Source of the DNA: Akkermansia massiliensis
Lineage (GTDB): Bacteria > Verrucomicrobiota > Verrucomicrobiia > Verrucomicrobiales > Akkermansiaceae
DNA: 64,000 bases
Direction of reading: 5' to 3'
Assembly: GCF_023516715.1 (NCBI RefSeq)
Contig: NZ_JAMGSI010000002.1
Span: 744,001-808,000, forward strand
The position numbers and the translations under genes were made by a program. Below are positions 18,909-27,954 of the stretch, piece after piece (the stretch's first letter is position 1; each line of letters begins with the position of its first letter). The notes beneath the pieces are model-generated. The model did not search any database, was not told the DNA's origin, and saw only the letters and a list, made by a program, of their open reading frames with translations.

Positions 18909-20651
18909 ATGGATCACGATTTCAGCCTCATCTTCACTTTTGTCGGCGGATTGACCGCCGCTCTCCTTTTCGGCCTTATTGCCAGAAAACTGCATTTGTC
19001 TCCGCTGGTCGGGTACCTGCTGGCCGGGGTAGTGGTAGGGCCGTATTCGCCGGGATTTGTGGCGGATTCCCACACGGTGGAGCAGTTCGCGGAGCTGGGC
19101 GTTATTCTGCTGATGTTCGGCGTGGGGCTCCATTTTCATTTGAAGGATTTGATTGCCGTGCAGAGGGTCGCGGTGCCGGGAGCCGTGGTGCAGATATCCG
19201 TGGCTACGGTGCTGGGGGTACTGGTGGGCTGGATGTTCGGATGGTCCACGATTTCCGGGCTGGTGTTCGGCATGGCGATCTCCGTGGCGAGCACCGTAGT
19301 GCTTACACGAGTCCTGGAAGACAACCAGAACCTCCATACGCCGAGCGGCCATGTGGCCCTGGGGTGGCTGGTGGTGGAGGACCTGTTCACCATTCTGCTG
19401 CTGGTGCTCATCCCCGCCGTGATGGAGGCGCGCCAGAGCGGTGCCGGGGACTGGAGCGGCATTCTCTACGAACTGGGCTGGATGTTCGTCAAGCTGTCCC
19501 TGCTGGTGGCCCTGACGCTGTTTGCCGGAAAAAAAATCATTCCGCTGGTGCTGCGCTACGTGGCGCGGACGGGAGCGCGGGACCTGTTTACGCTGGCGGT
19601 GCTGGTCATTGCTCTGGGCGTAGCGGTGTGCTCCGCGAAATTCTTCGGCGCTTCCATGGTGCTGGGAGCGTTCCTGGCGGGGATGGTTGTGGGGCAGTCG
19701 GACTTTTGCGCTCGCGCGGCGGCGGAGGCCATGCTGATGCGGGATGCCTTTGCCGTGCTCTTCTTTGTTTCCGTGGGGATGATGTTTGACCCGATGTCCG
19801 TGGGGGATTGCTGGCCGCTGGCCCTGGCGACGCTGGGGGTGGTAATGATCGGCAAGCCGCTGGCGGCCTATGCGGTGGTGCGGTGCCTGCGGCGTCCGCT
19901 GCCGCTGGCGCTGAGCGTATCCGTAGCCCTGGCGCAGGTGGGTGAATTCTCCTTCATCCTAGCCGGGATGGGGCTCATGTACAACATTCTGCCGCCGGAC
20001 GCCAACCAGGCCATCATTCTGGCGGCCGTCGTCTCCATTTCCCTGAATCCCATCCTGTACCGCCAGATTGGCCCTGTGGTCAAGTGGCTGCAAAAGCGCG
20101 GCATCGGCCTTACGGATCTGGGCGGAGTGAACAGCCTGGCGCTCCCGTCGCCGGACGCGCGGCGCGTGGTGCTGGTGGGGTTTGGCCCTACGGGGCGCAT
20201 TCTTAAAAGAATATTGAATGACAACGGGGTGGAAGTCATCATCGTGGAGATGAACATAGACACGGTCACCGCCATACGTGAACAGGGCGGAGACATCGTT
20301 TACGGGGATGCCAGCCAGCGTGAAATCCTGCGCCATGCGGGCATTGAATATGCGGAAAGCCTGATTCTCTCCGCCTCCATTCCGGATGCCAAGGAAATCG
20401 TGGGGGTGGCTCTGGAGCTCAACCCCCACATTGACGTGATGATCCACACCAAGTACATGAGGGACGTGGACGTGCTTAAGGAAGCCGGCGCCTCCCAGGT
20501 CTTCTCCTCGGAATCGGAAGTGGCTCTGTCCATGGCGGAATACTTCCTGCGGGAAGGCGGCGCGGACGACGAACAGATCGTTTCCGAACGCCAGCGCATC
20601 CGTGCGGAACTGGACAGGGAAGTGCCCGGAGCTTCCGCCGCGGGGCACTGA
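18909..20651 (+). CDS. CPA2-family cation:proton antiporter with RCK domain (KefB/YbaL-like)
   Basis: A 580-residue inner-membrane protein. About 12-13 hydrophobic segments span residues 5-385, opening with FVGGLTAALLFGLIARKL and containing the family blocks LLAGVVVGPYSPG, LLMFGVGLHFHL and MVLGAFLAGMVVGQS. From about residue 417 a Rossmann-type TrkA-N (RCK) domain follows with VVLVGFGPTG, an acidic residue at the end of the second strand (VEMN) and YGDASQREIL. Such proteins exchange potassium or sodium for protons, gated by nucleotide binding. No KefF/KefG-like partner is next to it. It diverges from the metalloprotease autotransporter across 260 bases. Confidence 0.92.
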   Translation: MDHDFSLIFTFVGGLTAALLFGLIARKLHLSPLVGYLLAGVVVGPYSPGFVADSHTVEQFAELGVILLMFGVGLHFHLKDLIAVQRVAVPGAVVQISVATVLGVLVGWMFGWSTISGLVFGMAISVASTVVLTRVLEDNQNLHTPSGHVALGWLVVEDLFTILLLVLIPAVMEARQSGAGDWSGILYELGWMFVKLSLLVALTLFAGKKIIPLVLRYVARTGARDLFTLAVLVIALGVAVCSAKFFGASMVLGAFLAGMVVGQSDFCARAAAEAMLMRDAFAVLFFVSVGMMFDPMSVGDCWPLALATLGVVMIGKPLAAYAVVRCLRRPLPLALSVSVALAQVGEFSFILAGMGLMYNILPPDANQAIILAAVVSISLNPILYRQIGPVVKWLQKRGIGLTDLGGVNSLALPSPDARRVVLVGFGPTGRILKRILNDNGVEVIIVEMNIDTVTAIREQGGDIVYGDASQREILRHAGIEYAESLILSASIPDAKEIVGVALELNPHIDVMIHTKYMRDVDVLKEAGASQVFSSESEVALSMAEYFLREGGADDEQIVSERQRIRAELDREVPGASAAGH

Positions 20652-20663
20652 TGACCGGGGGCG

Positions 20664-21398
20664 CTACTTCTTGCGGGCGGAGATAATCAGCATCATGGGG
20701 CGGCGCAGCTCTTCCTGCATGCCGGGGACGGAATCCAGAAGTTCACGGGACGGCTTCGGTTCCTCCATGGCGGTAACCTCAAATCCGCCGGCGGCCAGAG
20801 CGCCGAGATAGGAAGTAAGCGTCCTGTGATACTTGGTCACTTCCTCCCCCAGGAAAACGGCCTGCCGCGGTCCTTCCATGAAATAGCCGTCCACGGGCCA
20901 GTGCATGATCTGGCCGGATTCATCGTAATGCCAGTCCTGCGTTCCCTGGGCGGTGAAAACGGGATGCTCCACGGAGAAAATAAAGGCGCCTTCCGGCTTG
21001 AGCCAGCGGGAGACATTCCGGCAGACTGCCTGGAAATCCGGCGTGTAATGGAAGGCCAGGGAGCTGAGGACAATGTCGAAGGAAGCCTCGGGAAGCAGGA
21101 TATCCTCCATGGGCATGCAGCGGTACTCGATAATGCCTTCGTTTCCCATGGACCTGGCTTTGGCGATCATCTTTGCGGAAATGTCCACGCCCAGCACGGA
21201 GGCCGCCCCGTGCTCTGCCGCATACCGGCAGTGCCAGCCGAATCCGCATCCCAGGTCCAGAACGTGCTTGTCATGGAAATCCGGCAGCAGCCGTTCCAGT
21301 GTTTTCCATTCTCCGGCCCCTTCCAGCCCCTTTACGGAACGGTCCATTTGACTGTATTTCTGAAAAAAGACGTTATCGTCGTACTTGTTTTGTTTCAT
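20664..21398 (-). CDS. Class I SAM-dependent methyltransferase
   Basis: A 244-residue Rossmann-fold methyltransferase. Motif I is VLDLGCGFGWHCRYA (about residues 45-60), followed by VLGVDISAKMI and, at the end of strand 4, FDIVLSSLAFHYTPDF. The pattern is that of UbiE/COQ5-like small-molecule methyltransferases (Methyltransf_11/25), but the acceptor is unknown. It converges on the CPA2 gene with a gap of 12 bases and lies about 40 bases downstream of the CDF gene in the same direction, so the two may be co-transcribed. Confidence 0.85.
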   Translation of the reverse strand: MKQNKYDDNVFFQKYSQMDRSVKGLEGAGEWKTLERLLPDFHDKHVLDLGCGFGWHCRYAAEHGAASVLGVDISAKMIAKARSMGNEGIIEYRCMPMEDILLPEASFDIVLSSLAFHYTPDFQAVCRNVSRWLKPEGAFIFSVEHPVFTAQGTQDWHYDESGQIMHWPVDGYFMEGPRQAVFLGEEVTKYHRTLTSYLGALAAGGFEVTAMEEPKPSRELLDSVPGMQEELRRPMMLIISARKK

Positions 21399-21440
21399 GA
21401 TGGGGAGGAAATGAACGTTGCGTGGAAATAAAATGCTGTT

Positions 21441-22859
21441 TTATTTGGCCGGTTTCAGAATGACGGTAACGCGGCCCAGGTGGTGCAGGGCATTTTCTAT
21501 CTGGTCTTCCAGTTGGGAGGCGATCTGGTGGCATTCCCGGATGGTCAGGGATGCATCCGCGGAGCATACGCAAGTCAGGGTGGGGAAATTGTCCTCCCGT
21601 GCCAGGTCCAGCTTGAGAACCTTGCAGATATTCCTGTGCTGCTGGAGGATAAGGTTCACCTTCAGGCGGACTTCCTCCGGCGGAACGTGCTCCGGAATGG
21701 CGTTCGCCTTCATATCGCGGCAGTCCGGCTCAATGCGGCAGATCACCTTCTCCGGCTTGAGCGCATGCTGGACGGAATCCCGGAACGCCTTCACCACATG
21801 GTAGCCGCGCTCCAGAGGCCAGTCCGCGGGAATCTCCACATCCATGAAATAACAGGGAGCATGTTTGCCGCTGCCTGCATAGAACCCGTGGATGCGGACA
21901 TGGTGGCGCAGGGCCAGCCGGTGGACGACCGTGTCCGGCTCCATGTTGGAAAAATTCTCACGGGCCGGTTCGATATGGACGATCACGTCCGCTTCCGGCA
22001 GCTCGTACTTGACAATGCCTTCGATGGACTCCGCCACATCATGGGCGTCGTCCACGTGCAACTCCGCGGGCGCTTCCACGTCCAGCTCCACAAAAATGCG
22101 GGCGCCGCCGTCGCGCAGACGGATGCGCTTGACCGGGTAATCCGGGGCGTTCTTCTTCATGGCGGTTAGAACCTGCTGCGTCAGGGCGGAAGAACCGCCG
22201 TCCATCAGGGCGTGAATGGAACGTTTGGCAAGGCCGAAGGCCACGGAACAAACCAGGGCCGCCACAAACAGGGCTGCGATGGCGTCCGCCTTCTCCAGCA
22301 AGCCGTGCCAGACGGAATCTGCGGGAACCAGGTGCGCCAGCCATACGCAGAAAAGGCCCAGCAGCACGACGGCGGAAGACCAGATATCCGTGGTAAAATG
22401 AAGGGCGTCCGCTTCCAGCGCCTGGCTCTTGTGCTTCTTGGCCACCCGGCGGAGCATGGCGGAGCGGTTCACGTCCACCAGCAGGGAAACGGCCACCACG
22501 GCGAAGGCCCACCAGGTGAGGGTGATCTCCGCCTCATTGTAAAACAGCCGGTCCACAGCCTCCCATACAATCCATGCGCAGGTAATCAGGAGCAGGGCAG
22601 TTTCCGCAAGCGCGGAAAGATTCTCCACCTTCTCATGCCCGTAGGGGTGGCTCTCGTCGGCAGGACGGGCGGCCACCTTCACGGCGTAAAAAGTCATGGC
22701 CGCAGCCATCAGGTCCAGGCCGCTGTGCAGGGCCTCGGAAATGATGCCCAAGCTGCCCGTCACGATACCGGCCCAGAGCTTGATGCCCGTCAAAAAGGCG
22801 GACCACAGGACGGAGGAAAAGGCCGCATGTGATTTTTCTTGGTGCGCTGCTTGTTCCAT
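21441..22859 (-). CDS. Cation diffusion facilitator transporter with extended C-terminus
   Basis: A 472-residue inner-membrane metal exporter of the CDF family, which moves zinc, iron, manganese or cobalt out of the cytoplasm against protons. Six hydrophobic segments lie in residues 15-215. Metal-site motifs are HSGLDL in helix 2 (Asp retained, first position His) and DALHFTTDIWSS in helix 5 (His and Asp), with PYGHEKVE in the loop between. The cytoplasmic tail of about 250 residues is more than twice the usual length and appears to hold two ZT-dimer-like segments in tandem (KRIRLRDGGARIFVELDVE and later RVTVIL near the end). Confidence 0.88.
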   Translation of the reverse strand: MEQAAHQEKSHAAFSSVLWSAFLTGIKLWAGIVTGSLGIISEALHSGLDLMAAAMTFYAVKVAARPADESHPYGHEKVENLSALAETALLLITCAWIVWEAVDRLFYNEAEITLTWWAFAVVAVSLLVDVNRSAMLRRVAKKHKSQALEADALHFTTDIWSSAVVLLGLFCVWLAHLVPADSVWHGLLEKADAIAALFVAALVCSVAFGLAKRSIHALMDGGSSALTQQVLTAMKKNAPDYPVKRIRLRDGGARIFVELDVEAPAELHVDDAHDVAESIEGIVKYELPEADVIVHIEPARENFSNMEPDTVVHRLALRHHVRIHGFYAGSGKHAPCYFMDVEIPADWPLERGYHVVKAFRDSVQHALKPEKVICRIEPDCRDMKANAIPEHVPPEEVRLKVNLILQQHRNICKVLKLDLAREDNFPTLTCVCSADASLTIRECHQIASQLEDQIENALHHLGRVTVILKPAK

Positions 22860-23335
22860 AAGACAGAGAAAAGGAAGAGGAGCATATCTAAGCCCGCCTC
22901 CCTTTCTTAGTCAATGATAACACAGACGGCGTTGAACTTCGGTCCCGTTCCATGACGGAATAGAGGTTTTCCCGGGAAAATGCGGGACAGAATATCGCGG
23001 ATACTTTTAATGTTTATTATTATCTTGAATATTTTTTGAATGGATTTCTAATCAAGCCGGAACATGCCGGGCGTGTGGCGGAATCCTTTTTTCCCGTGTA
23101 AAAATGATTACGGGGGTTCTTTCAACAAGTGGAAATGCCATCCTGTCCTCCCTCTGATGGACTGTGTCAGGAAAAGGCGGAGAAGGGGCCGGCAAAAGTG
23201 GTTATGCTCCACGTCCGGATGGTCGTGACATTTTCCGAAAATGGTTCTAAAAGATCAAATAAAGAGGGTTCGGTTTATTGAAATAATTGATATATCCTTC
23301 ACATCATATTAGGATACATCATTCAGGGTAATGAT
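22860..23335. other. Intergenic region of about 475 bases
   Basis: No coding region, RNA gene or clear hairpin terminator is seen. The sequence is AT-richer towards the right and probably holds the promoters of the divergent CDF gene (leftward) and the orphan secreted protein (rightward). Frames within it are short and broken. Confidence 0.5.
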
Positions 23336-24637
23336 ATGGATCATGTTATGAGGTGTTCTTTATACATTTTTTTAATAGCAGTTTCAGGCGGGATAACTTT
23401 TTCGGAAGGGGCGAGGCGAATGATTGACCCGGTTGGGCATCCTGTGATGGATTTATGGGAGCCCCTCAACCCCGGCTATTCCGACCGGAAGTATCCTCCC
23501 GTCAATGGAAGATGGATTGAACAAAAGTTGATCGAATTCAATGATCATCAATATCTGCAATGGAAACTGATTCTTAATTGTGAAGAATGGATCGACGCGC
23601 CCCGCGGAACAAACCGGAAGCAGGGAGGGGTTTTGAATCTCCTGTCCGGATTCTACCCCAAAAAGGATTATGATGAAACGAACGACCGGGAATGGACGGA
23701 CATTCAGGAATATGCGTTGTGCATTTACACCTATTTCACCGCGGATGGGAAAATCTGTGACCTTGACGATCAGGGCTATCACATGCGTGTGGTGGAAGAG
23801 AATAGGGGACGCAGGTGCGTCACTTTTTATGGTGTACGGGGAGAAGATGCCCTTTGTGCAAATGGTTATCACCGGGGAGAGGTTATTTGCCAGGAAGGGG
23901 CAGGGATTCTCAATGGTCCTTTCATTTTCAGGGAATCCTTTTTTGGAAAAGGAGATGATTCAAGAAATGTCGTAAGCCAGGAGCCTGTGGATGTGGAACG
24001 TCCGGCTATTTTTCCGAAAGGACGAATGATCCGTTACCATCAGTACAAGGCAACGCCTGCCGTGGAGGCGGGCGTTGCCTGCCTGGAAGTTCATCAAGGA
24101 TGGGAAGCGGAATTGACGGCTTCCACAAGAAAAACCTTTTATTTAAAAGAAAGATTTGGTGATTGGAACGATATCGATCAATTGCGGTTACTTCTTCCTG
24201 AAGATTTGCTTCAAGCAAAGTATTATCTGGACCCTTATGATGTAGCTGAAGCGGAATATACGGACAAGTTTGGCCGGTTGACTCGTGGCCTCCAGGGGTG
24301 GGCCCGGCGTTGTGCAGACCATTATGAACCTGGGAGTGATTTGGGAGGAGGCCGCGCCGTGAAGGAAATCCGCTATTACGACGAAAACGGAGAGTTAAGT
24401 TCCGATCATTTAATGAAGTGTGCTATTATCCGTTTTTCCTATCCGGAACATGGATTCCAGCAAATCAGCTATTTTGATGAGCATGGCAGGGAATTGAAGC
24501 ATTTTCAAAAAGCAAGGGAAGGGCCTTTGGAAAAGGAAGAGCCATATAGTTACTATTCCATGTTAAACGAAGATGTTACCTGCTATGAGCCCGACAACCG
24601 GGATGAAGGGGAAATAATAGAGCGTGAGGCGGACTAG
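23336..24637 (+). CDS. Orphan secreted protein, unknown function
   Basis: A 433-residue protein with a likely signal peptide (MRCSLYIFLIAVSGGITF; an ATG four codons further in gives an equally good peptide). The chosen ATG has AGGG about eight bases upstream. The mature part is rich in Tyr, Trp, Asp, Glu and Arg. Two C-terminal segments resemble each other: EIRYYDENGELSSDH and QISYFDEHGRELKHF, reminiscent of beta-strand turn repeats of YD/MORN-like type, with a similar ICDLDDQGYHMRVVEE earlier. I do not recognise the family. Its base composition is visibly AT-richer than its neighbours, hinting at horizontal acquisition. It stands alone, flanked by gene-free stretches of more than 400 bases on both sides. 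Confidence 0.65.
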   Translation: MDHVMRCSLYIFLIAVSGGITFSEGARRMIDPVGHPVMDLWEPLNPGYSDRKYPPVNGRWIEQKLIEFNDHQYLQWKLILNCEEWIDAPRGTNRKQGGVLNLLSGFYPKKDYDETNDREWTDIQEYALCIYTYFTADGKICDLDDQGYHMRVVEENRGRRCVTFYGVRGEDALCANGYHRGEVICQEGAGILNGPFIFRESFFGKGDDSRNVVSQEPVDVERPAIFPKGRMIRYHQYKATPAVEAGVACLEVHQGWEAELTASTRKTFYLKERFGDWNDIDQLRLLLPEDLLQAKYYLDPYDVAEAEYTDKFGRLTRGLQGWARRCADHYEPGSDLGGGRAVKEIRYYDENGELSSDHLMKCAIIRFSYPEHGFQQISYFDEHGRELKHFQKAREGPLEKEEPYSYYSMLNEDVTCYEPDNRDEGEIIEREAD

Positions 24638-25059
24638 CGGAGAGAGGATAAAGCGGCCGTCCATCTTTTCCTGGAGATGCTCGCGCTTTCATCAAATTAA
24701 ATAAGACGGGCAGTCTTTCCGTAGAATGATTACTCCAGACTGTGGGAGGAATTGTTTATCCGGTTCCCTGGGGTTTGCTTCCATGCTTCCGTGACCTAAA
24801 AAAGTATTGCCAATGCTGGGGAATACGTTATTTTGCGTGTGTTGAGAGTGACTGCCAAGCGGTAGCCGGAGCCCCTTAAGGGAGTGCGGCGTGTTCCCCG
24901 GCAGAGTATCCGGTCCCTGTAACCTATTTACGGATGGCCGCACCCTGATTCCCTTCCTGCGTGGTATTTGCGAAAGACAATGTGTTCGCCCGGGTTGAAG
25001 AACAGTTCCACTTGTTAGTTTGTCTCTTTTCACATACACTTACTATTATTCCCAATTCT
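24638..25059. other. Intergenic region of about 420 bases
   Basis: No supported gene. The stretch contains several GC-rich inverted segments around 24860-24930 (for example around GGAGCCCCTTAAGGGAG) but no recognisable tRNA, SRP or 6S signature. It probably carries the promoter of the YebC gene. An open frame that overlaps the yebC start upstream lacks family character. Confidence 0.45.
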
Positions 25060-25815
25060 ATGTCAGGACATAATAAATGGTCTAAGATCAAGTACGTTAA
25101 GGCTAAGGAAGATGCCAAGAAGGGCAAGGTGTTTGCCCGCTTTGCCCATGAAATCATGCTGGCCGCCAAGAGCGGCGGCGGAGATCCTGATCTGAACCCT
25201 CGCCTGAGGGCCGCCATTGACGGGGCCAAGGCCGTGTCCACCCCCAAGGAGAATATTGAACGCGCCATCAAGAAAGGCACCGGGGAACTGGGCGGCGCCA
25301 CCATCCAGGAGATTACTTATGAAGGCTACGGCCCGGCGGGCACGGCTTTCCTGATTGAAGTGGCGACGGACAACACGAACCGTTCCGCTTCCGAGCTGCG
25401 CACTCTGTTTACCAAGAACGGGGGCAGCATCGGCACTCCCGGTTCCGTGGCCTACCAGTTTGAACGCAAGGGAGAAGCCCGCATCATGGCGGAAGGCCTT
25501 ACGGAGGATTCCGCGATGGACCTGGCGCTGGAATGCGGCGCGGACGATGTGGAGCAGGGTGATTCCGACAATGAATGGGTGTTTGTTACGGACCCGACGG
25601 AATTGAACAATGTGTGCGCCGCCCTGCGCGAGGCCGGGCATACGGTGATTTCCATGAAGCTGATTTCCGTGGCGCAGAACGTTTCCGTGATTAACGATCT
25701 GGAGACGGCGAAGGCCGCCCTGCGCTTGTATGAAGCGCTGGACGATTACGATGACGCGCTGAACGTCTTCTCCAATTTCGACGTGGCGGAAGAAATCCTC
25801 GAACAGCTTGACTAA
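25060..25815 (+). CDS. YebC/PmpR-family protein (transcription regulator or translation factor)
   Basis: A 251-residue protein from the ATG at 25060, which gives the exact family N-terminus MSGHNKWSKIKY; the open frame extends upstream without similarity. The three-domain YebC fold is evident: the first domain with KGKVFARFAHEI and NPRLRAAIDGAKA, then VSTPKENIERAIKKGTGE and YEGYGPAGTAFLIE, and the acidic third domain ending near LDDYDDALNVFSNFD. YebC proteins were first described as DNA-binding regulators; more recent work links some to relief of ribosome stalling at polyproline. The gene lies 51 bases upstream of rho in the same direction. Confidence 0.94.
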   Translation: MSGHNKWSKIKYVKAKEDAKKGKVFARFAHEIMLAAKSGGGDPDLNPRLRAAIDGAKAVSTPKENIERAIKKGTGELGGATIQEITYEGYGPAGTAFLIEVATDNTNRSASELRTLFTKNGGSIGTPGSVAYQFERKGEARIMAEGLTEDSAMDLALECGADDVEQGDSDNEWVFVTDPTELNNVCAALREAGHTVISMKLISVAQNVSVINDLETAKAALRLYEALDDYDDALNVFSNFDVAEEILEQLD

Positions 25816-25866
25816 CGCCGTTGTCTTTCAGGAGACGCCTGTTGTTGCAGTCCAATTTTCTTTTCC

Positions 25867-27858
25867 ATGTCTGATACCCCCCCAGATTTGACTCCGGAAC
25901 AGGTTTCTCCGGAGCCATCGCCCAAAAAACGTATTGTCCGCAGAGCCAAGTCTGCGGCGGAAGCTCCGGCAGAGTCCCACGCCGCTGCGGAAGTTTCCGG
26001 GACGGAACAGGGTTCTTCCCCGGCCCCCCGCAAGCGGACGGCAAGGAAGAAGGTTCCGGAATTGGCGGGTGAAGGGATGGAGAGCACGGATGCGCCGCAG
26101 AAGAAGAGCGCCCGCAAAAGCAGCGCTGAAATTCCGGCGGCGGAAGGGACGGAGGAAGCTCCTGCCAAGCCCCGGCGCGGACGTCCCCGCAAGAAGCCCG
26201 TGGAGGAAGTTCCGGAAACTGCCGGTTCCCCTGATGTTCCCGTAACGGAAGCTCCCGTCAAGCCGGTGCGCAGGCGTTCCGCCAAGACCATTGCGCCTGA
26301 AGACGATGCCGCAGAGGGCGCCAAAACGGACGCTGCCGTTTCCATGGCGCCTGCCGAACCGGCCGCCAGTCCTGCGGATTCTGCTCCGGAACAGTCCGAA
26401 GGAGGCAGGCCGAAGGTGATCCGCCAGAGGTTTGTGAGAAAACCGCGGGTACAGGAGACAGGGCCGGATGCGGATTCTGCCGCTCCGTCCATCAAGGTGG
26501 TACAGGAAGGCGCTACGGATTTCTCCGGAGATGCCGCGCGGGAATCCCATCGGACGAATGAACCGCAAAGGCAGCGTTTTGAGAGACAGAACCGCCGCAA
26601 TAACAACGACCGTTTCAATAAGAACCGGAACAACCGGCAGGACGGCCGCAATGGCAGGAACGGCAATGACCGGGTTAAAAACCGCTGGAACAATAATCAC
26701 CAGGAGGGGAATGCTCCCCAGAATAATGCTCCCCGTGAGCTGGCGCCTCCGGAACCGGTGGACGGCCTGCTGGAAATCACGAATAAGGGATTCGGCTTTT
26801 TAAGGAAGCCGGATAATGATTTTGACGCTTTTGCGGAAGCCGTGTACGTTCCGCAGGACATGATCCGCAAGTTCGGCCTGCGTCCCGCCGTTTGGGTGCA
26901 TGGACAAGCCTGCCGCCATGACCGCGGCATTCTTCTGACGGAGATATCCGCCGTCAACGGAGATGCTCCGGAGAAGGCCCGCAAGAGCCCGCATTTTGAA
27001 GAGCTCAAGGCGGTCAATCCGAATAAGCGCATTTCCTTTGAAACCCGTCCGGAGCGCTATACCACGCGCACGCTGGACCTGATTGCGCCTATCGGGCGCG
27101 GCCAGCGTGGCCTGATCGTTTCTCCGCCCCGCGCGGGGAAGACGACGCTGCTGCAGCACATGGCGGAAGCCATTCTGGAGAATTACAAGGATTCCATCCA
27201 CCTGATGGTGCTGCTGGTGGACGAGCGCCCGGAAGAAGTGACGGAGTTCAAGCGTTCCCTTCCCGGAGCCGAGGTATACGCTTCTTCCAATGACGGCAGG
27301 GTGCGTGACCACTGCCGCATGGCGGAGCTTTGCATTGAGCGCGCCAAGCGGCTTGTGGAAGCCGGCCAGCATGTCTTCCTGCTGATGGATTCCATCACGC
27401 GCCTTGCCCGTGCCTATAATAACGCGGACAAGGGAAGCGGCCGCACCATGTCCGGCGGCATTGATGCCCGTGCACTGGAAATGCCCCGCCGTCTTTTTGC
27501 CGCCGCCCGCAATACGCGCCAGGCCGGTTCCCTGACCATCATCGCCACTGCACTCGTGGAAACCAACAGCCGTATGGATGACCTGATTTTCCAGGAGTTC
27601 AAGGGTACGGGCAACATGGAGCTTGTCCTGAACCGCCGCATTGCGGAGCAGTATATCTTCCCGGCCGTGGATATCCTGAAATCGGGAACGCGCCGGGAAG
27701 AACTCATCATGCCGGAAGCGTGGCTGTACAAGATGAACCTGATCCGCCGCGCGCTGGCGGGGCACAAGCCTGTAGAGGCCATGGAACGCTTCCTGTTTTT
27801 CCTGAACAAGTACCCAAGCAACGCCCAGATGCTGCTGGACCTGAAGCAGAAGGCATAA
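25867..27858 (+). CDS. rho: Transcription termination factor Rho with long disordered N-terminal extension
   Basis: A 663-residue Rho, against about 420 in E. coli. The conserved core starts near residue 297: the cold-shock-like primary RNA site (GLLEITNKGFGFLRK), then the RecA-like ATPase with the P-loop PPRAGKTTLLQ (about 420), LLVDERPEEVTEF (Walker B region), SITRLARAYN and the Q-loop/R-loop region up to LDLKQKA. The first 295 residues are low in complexity: Pro/Ala/Glu/Lys-rich up to about 230, then an Arg/Asn-rich block (for example RRNNNDRFNKNRNNRQ). The N-terminal helical Rho_N domain is not visible. In Bacteroides, disordered Rho insertions drive phase separation, so a similar role can be proposed. 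A terminator follows. Confidence 0.95.
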   Translation: MSDTPPDLTPEQVSPEPSPKKRIVRRAKSAAEAPAESHAAAEVSGTEQGSSPAPRKRTARKKVPELAGEGMESTDAPQKKSARKSSAEIPAAEGTEEAPAKPRRGRPRKKPVEEVPETAGSPDVPVTEAPVKPVRRRSAKTIAPEDDAAEGAKTDAAVSMAPAEPAASPADSAPEQSEGGRPKVIRQRFVRKPRVQETGPDADSAAPSIKVVQEGATDFSGDAARESHRTNEPQRQRFERQNRRNNNDRFNKNRNNRQDGRNGRNGNDRVKNRWNNNHQEGNAPQNNAPRELAPPEPVDGLLEITNKGFGFLRKPDNDFDAFAEAVYVPQDMIRKFGLRPAVWVHGQACRHDRGILLTEISAVNGDAPEKARKSPHFEELKAVNPNKRISFETRPERYTTRTLDLIAPIGRGQRGLIVSPPRAGKTTLLQHMAEAILENYKDSIHLMVLLVDERPEEVTEFKRSLPGAEVYASSNDGRVRDHCRMAELCIERAKRLVEAGQHVFLLMDSITRLARAYNNADKGSGRTMSGGIDARALEMPRRLFAAARNTRQAGSLTIIATALVETNSRMDDLIFQEFKGTGNMELVLNRRIAEQYIFPAVDILKSGTRREELIMPEAWLYKMNLIRRALAGHKPVEAMERFLFFLNKYPSNAQMLLDLKQKA

Positions 27859-27928
27859 GCTGCCGGAATGATGGGGCGAAGAGCTCCACGCAGGATGCCT
27901 GCCAGGGAATATTTTCCTTTGACTATAC

Positions 27929-27954
27929 AAGGGCGTTTTCAAACGCCCTTTTTG
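27929..27954 (+). terminator. Intrinsic terminator after rho
   Basis: GGGCGTTT (27931-27938) pairs with AAACGCCC (27941-27948), followed by TTTTT on the plus strand. The stem overlaps the last codons of convergent queE, so the two transcription units end against each other. Confidence 0.88.

Noticed and set aside
24692-25039. Small leftward gene in the gap upstream of the YebC gene
   Set aside because: The predicted product is low in protein character, overlaps the likely yebC promoter and has no ribosome-binding site.
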